From: Lolium rigidum
Taxonomy: Eukaryota > Streptophyta > Magnoliopsida > Poales > Poaceae
Reading direction: 5' to 3'
DNA length: 64,000 bases
NCBI RefSeq assembly: GCF_022539505.1
Contig: NC_061513.1
Coordinates: forward strand, 175,986,017 to 176,050,016
Shown: positions 11,546 through 22,899 of the stretch, piece by piece
Layout: each line of letters starts with the position of its first letter
Position numbering within the stretch: the first letter of the stretch is position 1
Translations under genes and position numbers: made by a program
Notes under the pieces: generated by a model
What the model was told of the DNA's origin: nothing
Seen by the model: the letters and a program-made list of their open reading frames with translations, nothing else
The model's database searches: none

Positions 11546-12019
11546 CTCGGATGATATGGTTTCAAACCATGGTCATGCGCAGATTGGTTAGTGTTACCAA
11601 GGCACCTAACAAAGAGTTAGTCAGAAGGAATCACATATCACGAATTAAGAAGAGAGTTGAGCTATTAAAGGGATGAAAGTAAGTCACCTAAAACTTGACA
11701 AGGTATATCGTGAGGCAAAATGGACTTGGAGGAAAGCCGCATTGGAAAGGTTTGTCGTCATGACTCGATGGTACCCGAGAGTCTTCATGTTCTGCTAGGA
11801 GTCACTGCAGACTTATCTGTTACGACTCGAACTCTGACAGTGTCTAGGTTGCCATGATACTGCGGGGTCATACACGAGTAAGGATCTAGTTGCATATGAT
11901 CCGACTGAAAGTGAATTTGCTAGGTTGGACCTAAGATCGGCACAAAATGAGTCAACGGGTTGGACTCACAGTGACCAGATTAGGGTTTTAGTAAGTGGGC
12001 CGCAAGTGTTGTTTGGTCC
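11546..12019. other. Continuation of the solo-LTR host repeat
   Basis: Continues the sequence interrupted at 3712. No gene seen; short words resemble gypsy LTR sequence but no border is visible. Confidence 0.35.
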
Positions 12020-13048
12020 TGATGCTTGTAAAATGCATACATGAACTTTTTAGTTTATTACCACATATTACCACATATTTGCATCTTATATAATGTTATT
12101 TGCATATTTTATATAGGTTTCGGGGATTTTCTAAACAATCCCTTCTCCTCTGGTTTTAACTCTGTCTAGCAGAAAACACCTTCTGTTAGTATTTTTAACT
12201 TTCCGGGAGCTATGAGACTCGAAAAAGGCCAAGGTCAGGGGCCACGCTTCAGAATTTTTGAGACAAACAAAATGAGATTAAGTGGGAAACCAGCAGATCA
12301 ATGGTCTGGGAAAGATGCCTAGTGGCGTGCCCTCTCCCTGTGGGCGTGCCACCTAGGGGTTTCCCCCCTCGATCGTCCGATTCGCCTCAATCTTTCACCC
12401 ACGAACATCTTTTACCTAAAATCCCCTATATATTTTACCCCCCAGGGTTTCCTCGATGCTACGGAGGTGGGGATCAAAAACGCATAAATAGAGAGTTAAC
12501 AGGCCGCCGCGGCGGATATCGGAGGGGGGGAACGGTGCCGAAATCACCTACGGTGGACTCCACCCCCCTCCGGTGTGGTCATCATCTTCATCAACATTAT
12601 CAGCACCATCTTCATCTACCCCTTTTTAATCTCTTGGAAAACATAATTTGTATTGCAATCTATCACTTTCCCAAGGTATTTTTTTGTCTCCATGTCTTTG
12701 TTTGAGTAGTGCTTGTTCATGGAAATTGTGAGATAATTTGTTGATGGTTGCATATAAGTATTTTTTATCTTCTTTGATGATCTCTTGTACTGATATATGA
12801 GTGCATACATATGTTGGGGAATGCATGAGGTTGTCACTGTTGCATGATGATAGGAGGAGGGACAGCTGGACCTTGACAAAAACCATGTCCCAATTCTTAG
12901 ATTCATGTTGTATTAATTCATGGTTAATCAATGGGGTATAACTATGGGGACCTTTAAACTTACAGCGGTAGTTGTACTTTATGTCTTAATAATTCTCTTG
13001 TTTGTTCTTAATTGGTCTTGGGATCAATCACTAGTGGTGTATTTGCTC

Positions 13049-13551
13049 TTTTTTTAGGGTAATAGTGAGGAAAACCCCACTACAATCTTTATACTATTAT
13101 AAAAACAAAAGGATATAGTTCTTACAAACTGTACAAGGAGTACAGAACAAGCAAAGAAAAAAACAAAGAAAGCATACACTACTCTAAACTTGTGACTGCA
13201 ACCACTCTTTGAAAGTTTATGCATGCTTTTTCTTCATTCTAAAGGTCAACATCTTCAGTTCCCGATTAAAAATGAGTTTCCACCTTTGCAAAGTTGGTCC
13301 GGTCTTGAATAATCTTATTCTTCCTGATGATCCAGATTCTCCAAGCAGCCAGAATAATACTCTCTGTTGAGAACGGTAGATTGATTTTATCTTTAATATC
13401 TGTGAGGGCTTATAGAATTGAAAGGTTTCTTGCTCTTTGATAGCTCTATCATGTAGAAGAAGCCAGAAGAAGAATTTGTGCTTAGGTTGGCAAGATGATT
13501 CCAAATTCCAGGAAAAGAATTTAGGAGCAGGTCGTGCCCCAACCATATATT
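13049..13551 (-). mobile_element. 5'-truncated LINE tail
   Basis: On the minus strand it holds the end of a LINE ORF2, a 3' untranslated region ending TATTACCCT, and a 7-A tail (13049-13055). The flanks TATTTGCTC (13040-13048) and TATTTTGCTC (13552-13561) may be the target duplication with one indel. The copy is about 500 bp, the usual result of incomplete reverse transcription. It lies within LTR sequence and is younger than it. Confidence 0.65.
13217..13546 (-). pseudogene. LINE ORF2 C-terminus (reverse-transcriptase zinc-binding domain)
   Basis: The reading includes SSCQPKHKFFFWLLLHDR, the signature of the zinc-binding domain found after the reverse transcriptase of plant LINEs and LINE-derived genes. 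The cysteine/histidine part that normally follows is lost or frame-shifted, and no reverse-transcriptase core is present. It is a non-functional remnant. Confidence 0.7.
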
Positions 13552-13790
13552 TATTTTGCTCATATTTATGGATGAACCAATCTATGGCTCCTCTCTATAA
13601 TAAAAACTAAAAATACTATACTAAACTTCACTAATTGTGACAACAACACAAATAAAATATTAATTTGCCAAGACACTTACTCCCTTGAGTTACTTAGTCT
13701 TACTCCACTTCATATCAATTTACTTATCTTGCATTAGTTTTACTTATTACATTTAATTCAGCACTCATAGTTGTATAGTAGAAACCTCTT

Positions 13791-13814
<24 letters not shown>
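13791..13814. repeat. (CA)n microsatellite
   Basis: Eleven CA units, with a single interruption near the end of the tract. Confidence 0.9.
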
Positions 13815-13822
<8 letters not shown>

Positions 13823-13924
13823 ATAGATCCTAACTTTGCATAGAAGGCCATATAAGTAGGTTATAGGGCTTTATAGAATAGATAGTTTACCTTCAGCTCC
13901 TCATAGGTTCAGGACTCATAGTTG

Positions 13925-14325
13925 TATAGTCAAGACTTCGAGTTTGAGATAAAGACAGGCGGTTGCGAACGCTCGAGGAGGAAAAGAGGTAGGGTGGCGC
14001 AACACAGGGTGGGGCCACGCCACATGTGCTCTTTTCGGCCTCTGGGCTCCCCTCCCGAGGTTCAAGTGATCCAAGTTATTGTATTCACGTAAAAATGAAC
14101 CTCAAAAAATCCTAGTTCCGTTTGACTTCGCTTAGGGTCTTGAAAGTTAAAAATACACAAAACAGGGGATTCTTATTCTACACAGTTATGACCAAAATAA
14201 AGAGGATAAAAGTTAAATACCCATAAACCATTGTAAAACATGGATATAACATTTTATATGATGCAAATATATGGAAACATGTGTCAATAAACTGCAAAGT
14301 TCATGTATGCTTTTTACATGCATCA
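13925..14325 (-). mobile_element. LTR fragment, minus strand, related to 12020
   Basis: Ends with TGCATCA at 14325, followed by ACATCCCCAGGCTTAGCC, which on the minus strand is a polypurine tract (AAGCCTGGGGATG) just before the LTR start. The first 200 bp match the family at 12020. Only the start of the LTR is kept. Confidence 0.5.
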
Positions 14326-15059
14326 ACATCCCCAGGCTTAGCCTATGCTCCTCCTCGGGCATAAAGGTAATAAAACTAAACATAGAATTTGGAGTTTGTT
14401 GTTATGTTGACATTATAAGTCATGATCACTACTATATAAAGTTAAATAATTCATTCATTTAAAGAGTAGCAACAAGCAAATAGGTCATAAAGTGATATCT
14501 TCCATAAAATCCATAAATGCTTAAAAATATGTTACTACTGAATACAAATAAATGCACAAAGTACTATGGAAAATTAAGCATACAAATGTGCAATGAATAA
14601 AATTAAAATAAGTTCAAGGTCCTACTTTGGTCAGAATCATTTAATGTTGCTTAGATGTCGACACTTGAAAAGCTGGTAAGAAGGATTGAGATGCACAAGA
14701 TATGTTAATTTGACCATAGTTCCTCACTAGTGTTTGGTTTCATTGCCCTTCATATTTCTGATTCTTTTTGTTATTCTTTTTTTGCACTTTTTTCTTCTTT
14801 CCGCTCAACATCTATATATATCATATGTTTTCTCTTTGTCTTTCTTTGACACATTTGATAAATTTGACAAATTTTCATGCATACTCACTCTATCACTATT
14901 AAAGCATTTTTAGGAGGGGTTTTGCCCACATCTTAGCGTTGGTACCCTCTATAGGAGGGTTTTTGCCTAGATCTTATAAGGTATGCATGTTCTATTCTAC
15001 TTTGCAAAGGGTACTAATGCCTTATGAGTTCGTGGTCACCCCACAACTAACTTCTCTGG
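14326..15059. other. Gypsy internal 3' debris, no gene
   Basis: The left part is the 3' internal end of the minus-strand element whose LTR ends at 14325. The junction to the plus-strand Athila-like sequence lies between about 14900 and 15080 and could not be fixed. A GGGTTTTGCCCACATCTTA-like motif is seen twice near 14917 and 14958. Confidence 0.35.
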
Positions 15060-16169
15060 AGATAGAACTGCACAAAAGGTTCTACAATAAGGTTTCTATT
15101 GGCCTACTCTTTTTAAAGATGCAAGAAAGTTTATTTTATCTTGTGATGAATGTCAAAGAGTTTGTAATATTTCTAGACGTAATGAAATGCCTATGAGTTA
15201 TTCTCTTGTTATCGAACCATTTGACTGTTGGGGATTTGACTTTATGGGTCCTTTTCCTCCTTCAGAAGGTTATACTCATATACTTGTTGCTGTTGATTAT
15301 GTTACTAAATGGGTAGAAGCTATACCTACAAAGAGTGTTGATGGTGAGACCTCATTAAAAATGCTTAAAGATGTTATTTTCCGTAGATTTGGTGTGCCTA
15401 GATATCTTATGACTGATGGAGGTTCTCATTTTATTCATGGTGGTTTTAGAAAGACCCATGCTAGATATGATGTTAATCATAGAATTTCTTCAGCCTATCA
15501 TCCTCAAACAAGTGGGCAAGTAGAATTATCAATAGAGAGATTAAATATATCTTGCAAAAGACTGTTAATAAATCTAGGAAGAATTGGGCTAGTAAGTTAA
15601 ATGATGCTTTATGGGCTTATAGAACTGCCTATAAAAATCCTATGGGTATGTCTCCTTATAAAATGGTTTATGGAAAAGCTTGTCACTTGCCTTTAGAATT
15701 AGAACACAAAGCTTATTGGGCAGTGAAAGAACTGAATAGAGACTTCAAACTAGCTGGTAAGAAAAGGTTGCTTGACTTGAATTCTCTAGATGAATGGAGG
15801 AATGAAGCTTATGAAAATGCTAAACTCTTCAAACAGAAGGTTAAAAAGTGACTTGATAAGAGAATTCTTAAGAGAGAGTTCAATGTTGGTGATAAAGTTC
15901 TATTGTATAGGTCTCGTCTCAGATTTTTTGCAGCAAAATTACTCTCGAAATGGAAATGACCTTTTATTATTGAAGAGGTGTATCATTCCGGTGTCATAAA
16001 AATTGCTTCCTTGAAGGATAATACTACACAAGTGGTGAATGGGAAAAGACTCAAACATTATATTTCTGGAGATTCATATAATGAAGATGTTGATATCATT
16101 CAAGTGGTGACTCCGGAAGAATTCATTAAGGAGCAATTCCAGGAATCTGCAGAGTCCGTTTCCGAATAG
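15060..16169 (+). pseudogene. Athila-type integrase, broken
   Basis: Integrase inserts the cDNA into the chromosome. Visible are the CDECQ half of the zinc-binding domain (about 15140), the core with FDFMGPFP, MTDGGSHF and the catalytic-glutamate region (HPQTSGQVE), and the C-terminal part [16 protein letters not shown] to the end at 16169. Damage: the start is missing, one base is lost near 15530, and two tryptophan codons read TGA (15849-15851 and 15957-15959). It cannot make protein. Confidence 0.8.
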
Positions 16170-16489
16170 GTAACAGTTCTAGTAAGAAAAATTTCTCGTT
16201 AGGCTTTCCAGGTTATGTTTTTGCTGTTTTTGCTAAATATAAAAAATTACGAGACAAAAACGGGTATGAGAAGGTGCCCAAGGGAACCAAACGAACCCTA
16301 GGCGCGGGCCAGCTCTAGGCCGCACCTAGGCATGGTCTAGGCTCCCTGGAGCCCCTTTCCGACCCAATTTCGCTTTGTTTCCTTCCTAGTGTTACGAACC
16401 TTTTTGTTATATAATCCCCCTGATCCCCCGATGTCTATACGTATATCGTGTTCTCGTCGTGTTTTTTGTTTCGATCTGTTTCTGTCCAT

Positions 16490-16906
16490 ATGTCATCCCG
16501 AGGTTCATCTTCGGAGCATCACGAGCTTCAACGCCGGCATGAGCTTTTCCGTGATCTTCATCGAGGGACTCTTGCTGGGCGGATGGAGGAAGTAAAGGAG
16601 AGATCATCAAGCGAAGGGGGACACATTGCTGCAAGATTTAGGGCTAGAAAACCTCCCTTTTTAGGATCAACTAACAATGGACGTGCTTTTTCTCATAATA
16701 TGCAGGGACCAATACCACCAGTTCTAGACCTCAGCTCCTTCCCTGCATCAGGGGAATCCATTCGAGTCACTGATGAGTTTTGTGATAAATATTGAGCTCT
16801 GAGGAAGGAGGTGGAGATTCTTCGAGAGGAGAACAACCGGCTTCGCAGAATGTTGAAGAACTTTCTCGCTCCAATCATGGACGCGCCACCACCACCGAAG
16901 GAGTAA
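16490..16906 (+). pseudogene. Small coiled-coil ORF downstream of integrase
   Basis: Starts MSSRGSSSEHHELQRRHELF. An in-frame TGA at 16793-16795, probably a former TGG, precedes a leucine-zipper-like helix (LRKEVEILREENNRLRRML), and the frame ends at 16904-16906. Full length would be about 138 residues. It occupies the slot where Athila elements can have an extra or envelope-like ORF, but I see no signal peptide or membrane segment. Function unknown. Confidence 0.5.
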
Positions 16907-18876
16907 TTCGTCATCGGTATCGGCATCCCCTTGGCTTGTTCCAAGCTTGGGGGAGTTCTGCGGTATCACACTATTATCTTTACCTATTTACTTTTCAGTA
17001 GAGTCATATCATGAGTAGCGAAGTTATCATATATGATAGTTTGCAGTGTGGAAGTATCTCTCCTTTAGTTGATTATCTATGTATGCCTTGGTGTGAGTTG
17101 CCTTTATAAAATATTAATGAGAATTCTTTATCATTTACTTTCTGCACATCTTATTTTAGTTTGTAACTTCTATCATATGATTAATCTGGTTGGTTAGTAT
17201 TGGTATCACTTTGGGATCATTAAGTAATTCTAGTTGGTCTTGGCAAACTTAGCATTGGCCAGTAGCAACATTACTTTGAGGCTTAAGTAGAAAAGAGAGA
17301 AACACATGTAGATATATTATTCCATTATATTTCTTTCTTGTTGGCTCATAAGCTTAATATTCTTAAGATTAAATCGATTGGTACTCCCAAGGAAGATTGC
17401 ATGATTTCTTTTCTATCACATGTATATTTGTTTGTTTTGCTCAACTCTTATGCTTGCTACCCAAGCTTGCTAGCAAAAGACATGCACTGAGAGGGAATGC
17501 TTCTCGTGCATCCAAACCATGAACCAAAACTCACGCCATTTGTGTCCACCATACCTACCTATATGTGGTTTTTCGCCGCCACTCCAAAGTGAATTGCTTG
17601 TGTGCTACCTTAAACCTTCAAACATTACTACCCATTTTGTGTTTTGTTCTTAGCTCATGGAAAATTAGTCTAAAAAGACTATTGTGATGAGGATTATGTA
17701 ACTTATAAGTTGCTTGTTGTGCGATAATCATGTTGTCTCGGGAACGCCATCAACGTGTCTCTTTTTGTTGAATATCATGTTTTACCATGCTATGAATGTC
17801 CATCTTGTGTGAAATAATTAGGGTTGTCATACTTAGATTGGAGTATGCATATTTGTTAGAGAAGAGCAAAGGGCCGCCTACCGAATCCATGTTCACATGG
17901 TGGAAGTTTCAGCCGGACAATTAAATCCTCAAATCTCAATCGAGATAATATTACCGTTGAATGCTTAAAGCATTAATCTGAGGAGTCCAACCATCTGGTT
18001 TCCATGTTGTCCTGGTATGTATGTATAAAGTTGAGATTTATCAAAATCGAGAAATCAAATGCGATTTATCTCCTTGGACCTTTGTACAGGCGGCATGGAG
18101 GTACCCTTTGCGATACTTGGTTGAAACTATATGCATATGATGAAGATCTTTGGTAGTCATTAAAGTAAGACAAGGTTGTGGGCGCTAATGGTATATGGGC
18201 ATGAGACACGCAACTTATATGATAAGTCATATTAATTATCACTACCATTGACATAGACATGCACACCTCTCAAAATATATATTTTCAACACTCCTATTGC
18301 ATTTAAAACAAAAAGCTCTAACACATGAGTAATCTTGCTTTCCTCTGCACAGGGCCTTTCTTTTACTTTTATGTTGAGTCAGTAAACCTATTTACCTCTA
18401 GCTCAAGCAAGCATTTGAGTTGTTGTGATCCAACCATTTATATATGTTGATCCATTCAATCCTCTCTTTATTCTTCCTTGTGTAGCACAATACTTTTATC
18501 TGATGAATATAACTCTGAAATCTATCTATGATTGAAAAGAGATTGAAATGATTGAGCATGTGATTTCTGCAATAATCTCTAATACAAAGACTCTGCTCGA
18601 AAGATAAGTACAATTTGTTAATTGTTCTCTGACCAAGAACAAAAGTTTGCCATCATCAATTATGATTCCCTCTATGCACCTCTATTTAGTGATTCCTTAC
18701 TCATTGCAAGTTGAATTATATAAGAAGAAGTTGTTGTCTATAATGACTTGTGTATTGGTAAGGATGATGCTTCTTGTCCGTATTTTGTTTATCGACACTT
18801 CACTCCATAAACCCGTGGTCTGGTTTACCAAGTTCAGTTTCGCTAGGGGACAAGCGAGGTCTAAGCTTTGGGGAGT
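16907..18876 (+). other. 3' untranslated region with polypurine tracts
   Basis: No gene. A purine-rich motif CAAGCTTGGGGGAG follows the ORF at about 16941 and a second, AAGCTTTGGGGAG, adjoins the 3' LTR. Segments near 17490-17590 and 17860-18110 are colinear with the conserved 3' block of the short elements, which is the main evidence linking this pol-bearing element to them. Confidence 0.6.
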
Positions 18877-20390
18877 TGATACGTACAGTTTGCATCACTA
18901 TTTTATATTATCATAATTTACTGGTATTCATTGATATATTTCATATTTAGGGATAATACTTATGTCATTCCATCTATTTTTGAATGTTTGATGATTATTG
19001 GAGAATTAACCACCGGAGCGAGGAATCTGCTGGAAAAAGGACCGTCAAGGCACCATATTTCTGAAGACCAAAAATTCCCAACAAAGATACAGAAAATCAT
19101 ATTTTTCCAGACGACGGAGTATGCCAGAAGGGGAGGCCGAGATGGGCTAGGGGGCTCCAAACCACTCCTAGGTGCGGGCCCACCCTAGGCTGCGCCTAGG
19201 CATGGTCTGGGCGCCCTGGCCCACTTCTGACGATGCCCCCTCGCGTGTTTTAACCCCTCGGGAAACCTAAGATCGGGGGTACAAGGAGAAAAATATTCCG
19301 TCGCCGCTACGGGGCGGAGAACCAGAGAGAGAAGCTCTCCGGTAGGCTGAAATCTGCCGGGGAAATTCCTTCCCGGGAAGGGGAGATTGTCGCCATCGTC
19401 ACCGCCATCAAGCTGGACATCATCGGGATCATCATCACCATCATCTCCACCACCAGCACCATCATCACCGCCGTCTCCACGTCGTCCCGCTGTAACATCT
19501 TGGGTTTGATACTTGTCTAGTTCATATGGGAAACTTTCCCGCTGTTGATTACTCCTTGTAGTTGATGCTATTGAGTGAAACCATTGAATTAAGGTTTATT
19601 TCCAGATTGTTATTCATCATTATATCACCTCTGATTATGATCCATATGATGTCTCGTGAGTAGTTCATTTAGTTCTTGAGGACACGGGAGAAGTCATGTT
19701 GTTAGTAGTGGAACTATGTTGAGTAATATGCAATGATTTGATATTTAAGTTGTGGTGCTATTCTTCTAGTGGTGCCAAGTGAACGTCGACTACATGATAC
19801 TTCACCTTTATGGGCCTAGGGGAATGCAATGTGTATTTGGCTACTAATTGTGGGGTGGAGGGAGCAACATAAATCCAAACCCCCATTAGGAAACCGGTGC
19901 ATGAGGGAGTGTAGGATCTCAAAGTTTAAGGTTGTGGTTAGATTTATCTTAATTACTTTCTTGTAGTTACGGATGCTTGCAAGAGGTATAATCACAAGTA
20001 TGTATTATTCCAAGTATGGGGTAGTGCATTAGCATAGGTTCACCCACGCAACACCTACCAAACCATTGAATATTATTCAGCTATGTGAAGCGAAAGCACT
20101 TGACATAATCCTGTGTGTCCTCGGGAACGTTTGTTCATCATAAGTAAAACAACCGGCTTGTCGTTTGCTCTAAAAATGATTGGGCCACTCGTTGCAATTA
20201 TTACTACTGTATTTTATTTACTCGTATTTTATTTATCTGCAATACCAAATACCCCTGCAAACCTGTTTGCTAGTGTTTACAGTGAATCCTCGATCAAAAC
20301 TTCTCGTCAAAACCTTCTGCTCCTCGTTGGGTTCGACACTCTTATTTATCGAAAGTACTACGATACACCCCCTATACTTGTGGGTCATCA
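18877..20390 (+). repeat. 3' LTR of the Athila-like element
   Basis: 1514 bp from TGATACGTACAG to GTGGGTCATCA, directly after the polypurine tract. It contains the (CATCATCACC)-rich tract around 19420-19480. There is no second copy in the window, so no age can be given. Confidence 0.75.
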
Positions 20391-20689
20391 CTCATCAAGA
20401 AGCTTCTCATACAATTTATTTTAAAGAGAAATCATTTGCTCAACTTGATTATGCATCATATGATAATGCTTGATAATCATTTTAAAAGAATCTACACAAG
20501 AGCTCGGATTTTTATGAATAATTACTATATTGCGAGAATTTTCCAATATGTCTCTTTTAATATCATAATCAACACCCCCTCTATCATAAGTAGAACCATT
20601 AGAAAATAAACTTCATTAGGGAATGATACCTTTTCATTACCTTTACCAGAGTTTAGAGCATGTACTTGAATAGGAAAACATGGTCCATC
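20391..20689. other. Unclassified AT-rich sequence before a gap
   Basis: No gene or recognisable repeat border. It runs into an assembly gap. Confidence 0.4.
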
Positions 20690-20789
20690 NNNNNNNNNNN
20701 NNNNNNNNNNNNNNNNNNNNNNNNNNNNNNNNNNNNNNNNNNNNNNNNNNNNNNNNNNNNNNNNNNNNNNNNNNNNNNNNNNNNNNNNN
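20690..20789. other. Assembly gap (100 N)
   Basis: Exactly 100 N, a conventional placeholder for a gap of unknown size. Sequence on the two sides is not continuous in content. Confidence 1.
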
Positions 20790-20976
20790 CTCCTTCCACA
20801 TTCCTTTCCCCGAAAATATTACATGCAACAGTGTCTAGATAAGATCTAGATCCTTCAGTTAAGCCATTAGATCGTGGTAGTCAATGAAGCGCCTCTCTCG
20901 AACATCCTGAACAAACCCGAAGCTACATGACGTGTCTCCCTTTGGGGAATAGAACTTTTCCTTCGGGACATCACGT

Positions 20977-21528
20977 ATGAAAAAAATAAAAGCAATCAAG
21001 TCGCAGATCTTGCCAGATTTTATACCAGAATCGATGGAGCTTCAAAATATAGGACCACCAGAATTATCGAGTACCTGTCACATGAATTTCGACGGATCCA
21101 AGAGAACAGAAGGAGCAGGAGCTGGGGTGGTACTCACTTCTCCGCAAGGAGATAAAATGAAGTACATATTGGGGATGACTTTCCTAAATGCATCAAACAA
21201 TGAAGCAGAATACGAAGCTTTCCTCCGTGGGATGAGAATGGCAAAAGCATGTGGCGCAACATGCCTGAAAATCTTCAGAGACTCGTAGTTAGTAGCGCAG
21301 CAGGTGATGAACAAGTACGATGTGGTCAATGATAACATGATAGCATATCAGGATGCATACAATGACCTCGAAGGAACTTTCGACAGATGCGAAGTGAATC
21401 ATGTGAGTAGGTTCAGTACCGATGAAGCCGATGTTCTGGCAAATATCGGGTCACATTGTCTGCCTATACCCCAGGAGTATTTTGGGAGGAAATCAGCGAG
21501 AGGTTTATTAAGCCGAAGAAACTCGTAG
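20977..21528 (+). pseudogene. Tat-type archaeal-like RNase H
   Basis: Motifs in order: MNFDGSKRTEGAGAGVVLTS (the DGS/GAG start of the RNase H fold), NNEAEYEAFLRGM (the catalytic glutamate), FRDS-stop-LVAQQV (the catalytic aspartate), and HVSRFSTDEADVLANIG. The stop at 21286-21288 is TAG where the family has a glutamine (CAG). The frame is lost at about 21480. RNase H removes the RNA strand after reverse transcription; this copy is dead. Confidence 0.75.
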
Positions 21529-21642
21529 CAGTAGCAGCCAAAGAAAAAGAAGGACAAGTACAAAAAAGGCTTGAGGGGCTGCAACAGCCCTAGAATCGTC
21601 GACTTCAGACGACGAGGAGGAACAAGAGGAGGTGCTGATGAT

Positions 21643-22712
21643 CAGCGCCGGGCCGGCATAATTTGGGGCCCTATGCGAAACTCTAAAATAGGCCCTATCT
21701 CTTTTTTAAAAAAAAAGCTACTCAATAATTATAATGTATATGTTATAATATTTTACATAGAAATTGGATATACTAACAAACATACCTATTCAACTCGCAT
21801 CTTCATAATGTTTATTTGAACATCATCATTGTTTGAGGTTCTTCAAAATGAAATCTTCAATAACATCCTCATGATTAATCTTCTCTAACACTTTACTTCC
21901 AAGTGATATTTTGGCAAAATCATTGAGTTTTTATTGTGTCATCGTAATATGAATGTTTGAATCCAGTTAGCTCAGCCACATGAATGTGCAACACTTGCAC
22001 TATGAAAACAATCATGCCCGAAAAAAACATAACTTCTATATGGGCACATGATTTATGCTTTCCCATGATGATCGACTTGATTGCACAAGTTATCAAAGAA
22101 TATGAATAAAAAACAATTAAGCAGATGCGACCCGTTGAAGTATAACCGAGGAGGCATGGACTGATATTGATCAGGAATTCTAATTGAAGTACACGGTACA
22201 CCTAGGGCTGAGAAGAAAAGATGTAGAACAAAGACGAACGTACCTAGCAGGGTTAGATTCGATCACGCATTCAGATTTGCTGATAACCGCGAGAAGTCAA
22301 GCAGGAACGAGGCGACTCGGCGTTGGTGTCGGCATCGGCCTCAGCATGTGGAGCCCTCGAGGTTGCTCGTGTCACGACTCCTGATCGATCCATGGCGACG
22401 ACAGTTTCAGGCTAGCTCGCATCGATGCTGGGAGTTGGGAATCGGGAGGCCTCTTTTTTTGAGAATCCTAATACATCCACGATCGGCATCCCTACTCCTC
22501 CAATCCAATCGCCCTGGACCGCGCGTAAGAATAATAAAGGCCCAGGGAAGGCCGTCATGTCTAGCATTTGTAACTTCCCAAGCGGACAGAGTCGCTAATG
22601 GGTTGCTTTTTTTGCCCTCGTAGCGCTGTATACCTATGCCAAAATTTGGAGCCCCTGGAGAATTTGGGCCCTGTGCAACCACACAGTTTGCACTCCTGCC
22701 GGCCCGGGCCTG
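21643..22712. mobile_element. Non-autonomous hAT element, 1070 bp
   Basis: Ends are inverted repeats, CAGCGCCGGGCCGGCA on the left and, reversed, CAGGCCCGGGCCGGCA on the right (14 of 16 identical). The 8-bp target duplication CTGATGAT is at 21635-21642 and 22713-22720. Both features define hAT transposons. Subterminal GGGGCCCTATGC and GGGCCCTGTGC words are also inverted. No transposase ORF is present, so it needs an autonomous relative. It lies in the linker between RNase H and integrase of the Tat fragment. Confidence 0.9.
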
Positions 22713-22899
22713 CTGATGATACAGATTCCGTAGATGCAAGCATACTTGGCGTACATCGTAAACCGAGAAATACCGGAAGACCCAGTCGAGGCTCGTAGAG
22801 TCATCATGCGATCTAAAGCATTTACAGTTGTCAAAGGTGAGCTATATAAATGCAGTATCTTGGGCGTCCTATAAAGATGTGTCACACCCAAAGAGGGAC

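Larger units (their letters stand above)
12020..13920 (+). mobile_element. LTR fragment of a second gypsy family, split by a LINE
   Basis: Begins TGATGCTTGTAAAATGCATA. A TATA box CTATATATTTTA lies at 12426-12437, followed by the CATCATCTTCATCAACA-rich tract common in Athila-type LTRs. The beginning is clearly similar to the reverse complement of 14100-14325, which starts TGATGCATGTAAAAAGCATA, so the two are related LTRs in opposite orientation. The right border is approximate and I found no target duplication. Confidence 0.5.
15060..20390 (+). mobile_element. 3' portion of an Athila-like gypsy element
   Basis: Order: integrase, a short GC-rich stretch (16260-16420), a coiled-coil ORF, a 2-kb untranslated region, a polypurine tract (AAGCTTTGGGGAG at 18863-18875), then a 1514-bp 3' LTR. 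Gag, protease, reverse transcriptase, RNase H and the 5' LTR are absent, so the element is truncated at its left end. The integrase reading [20 protein letters not shown] is characteristic of the Athila lineage. Its 3' region is related to that of the short elements at 4322, 28369 and 33155. Confidence 0.75.

Noticed and set aside
18931..19498. Frames within the Athila-like 3' LTR
   Set aside because: They lie inside an LTR defined by polypurine tract and TG...CA ends. Composition follows the CATCATCACC-rich tract.
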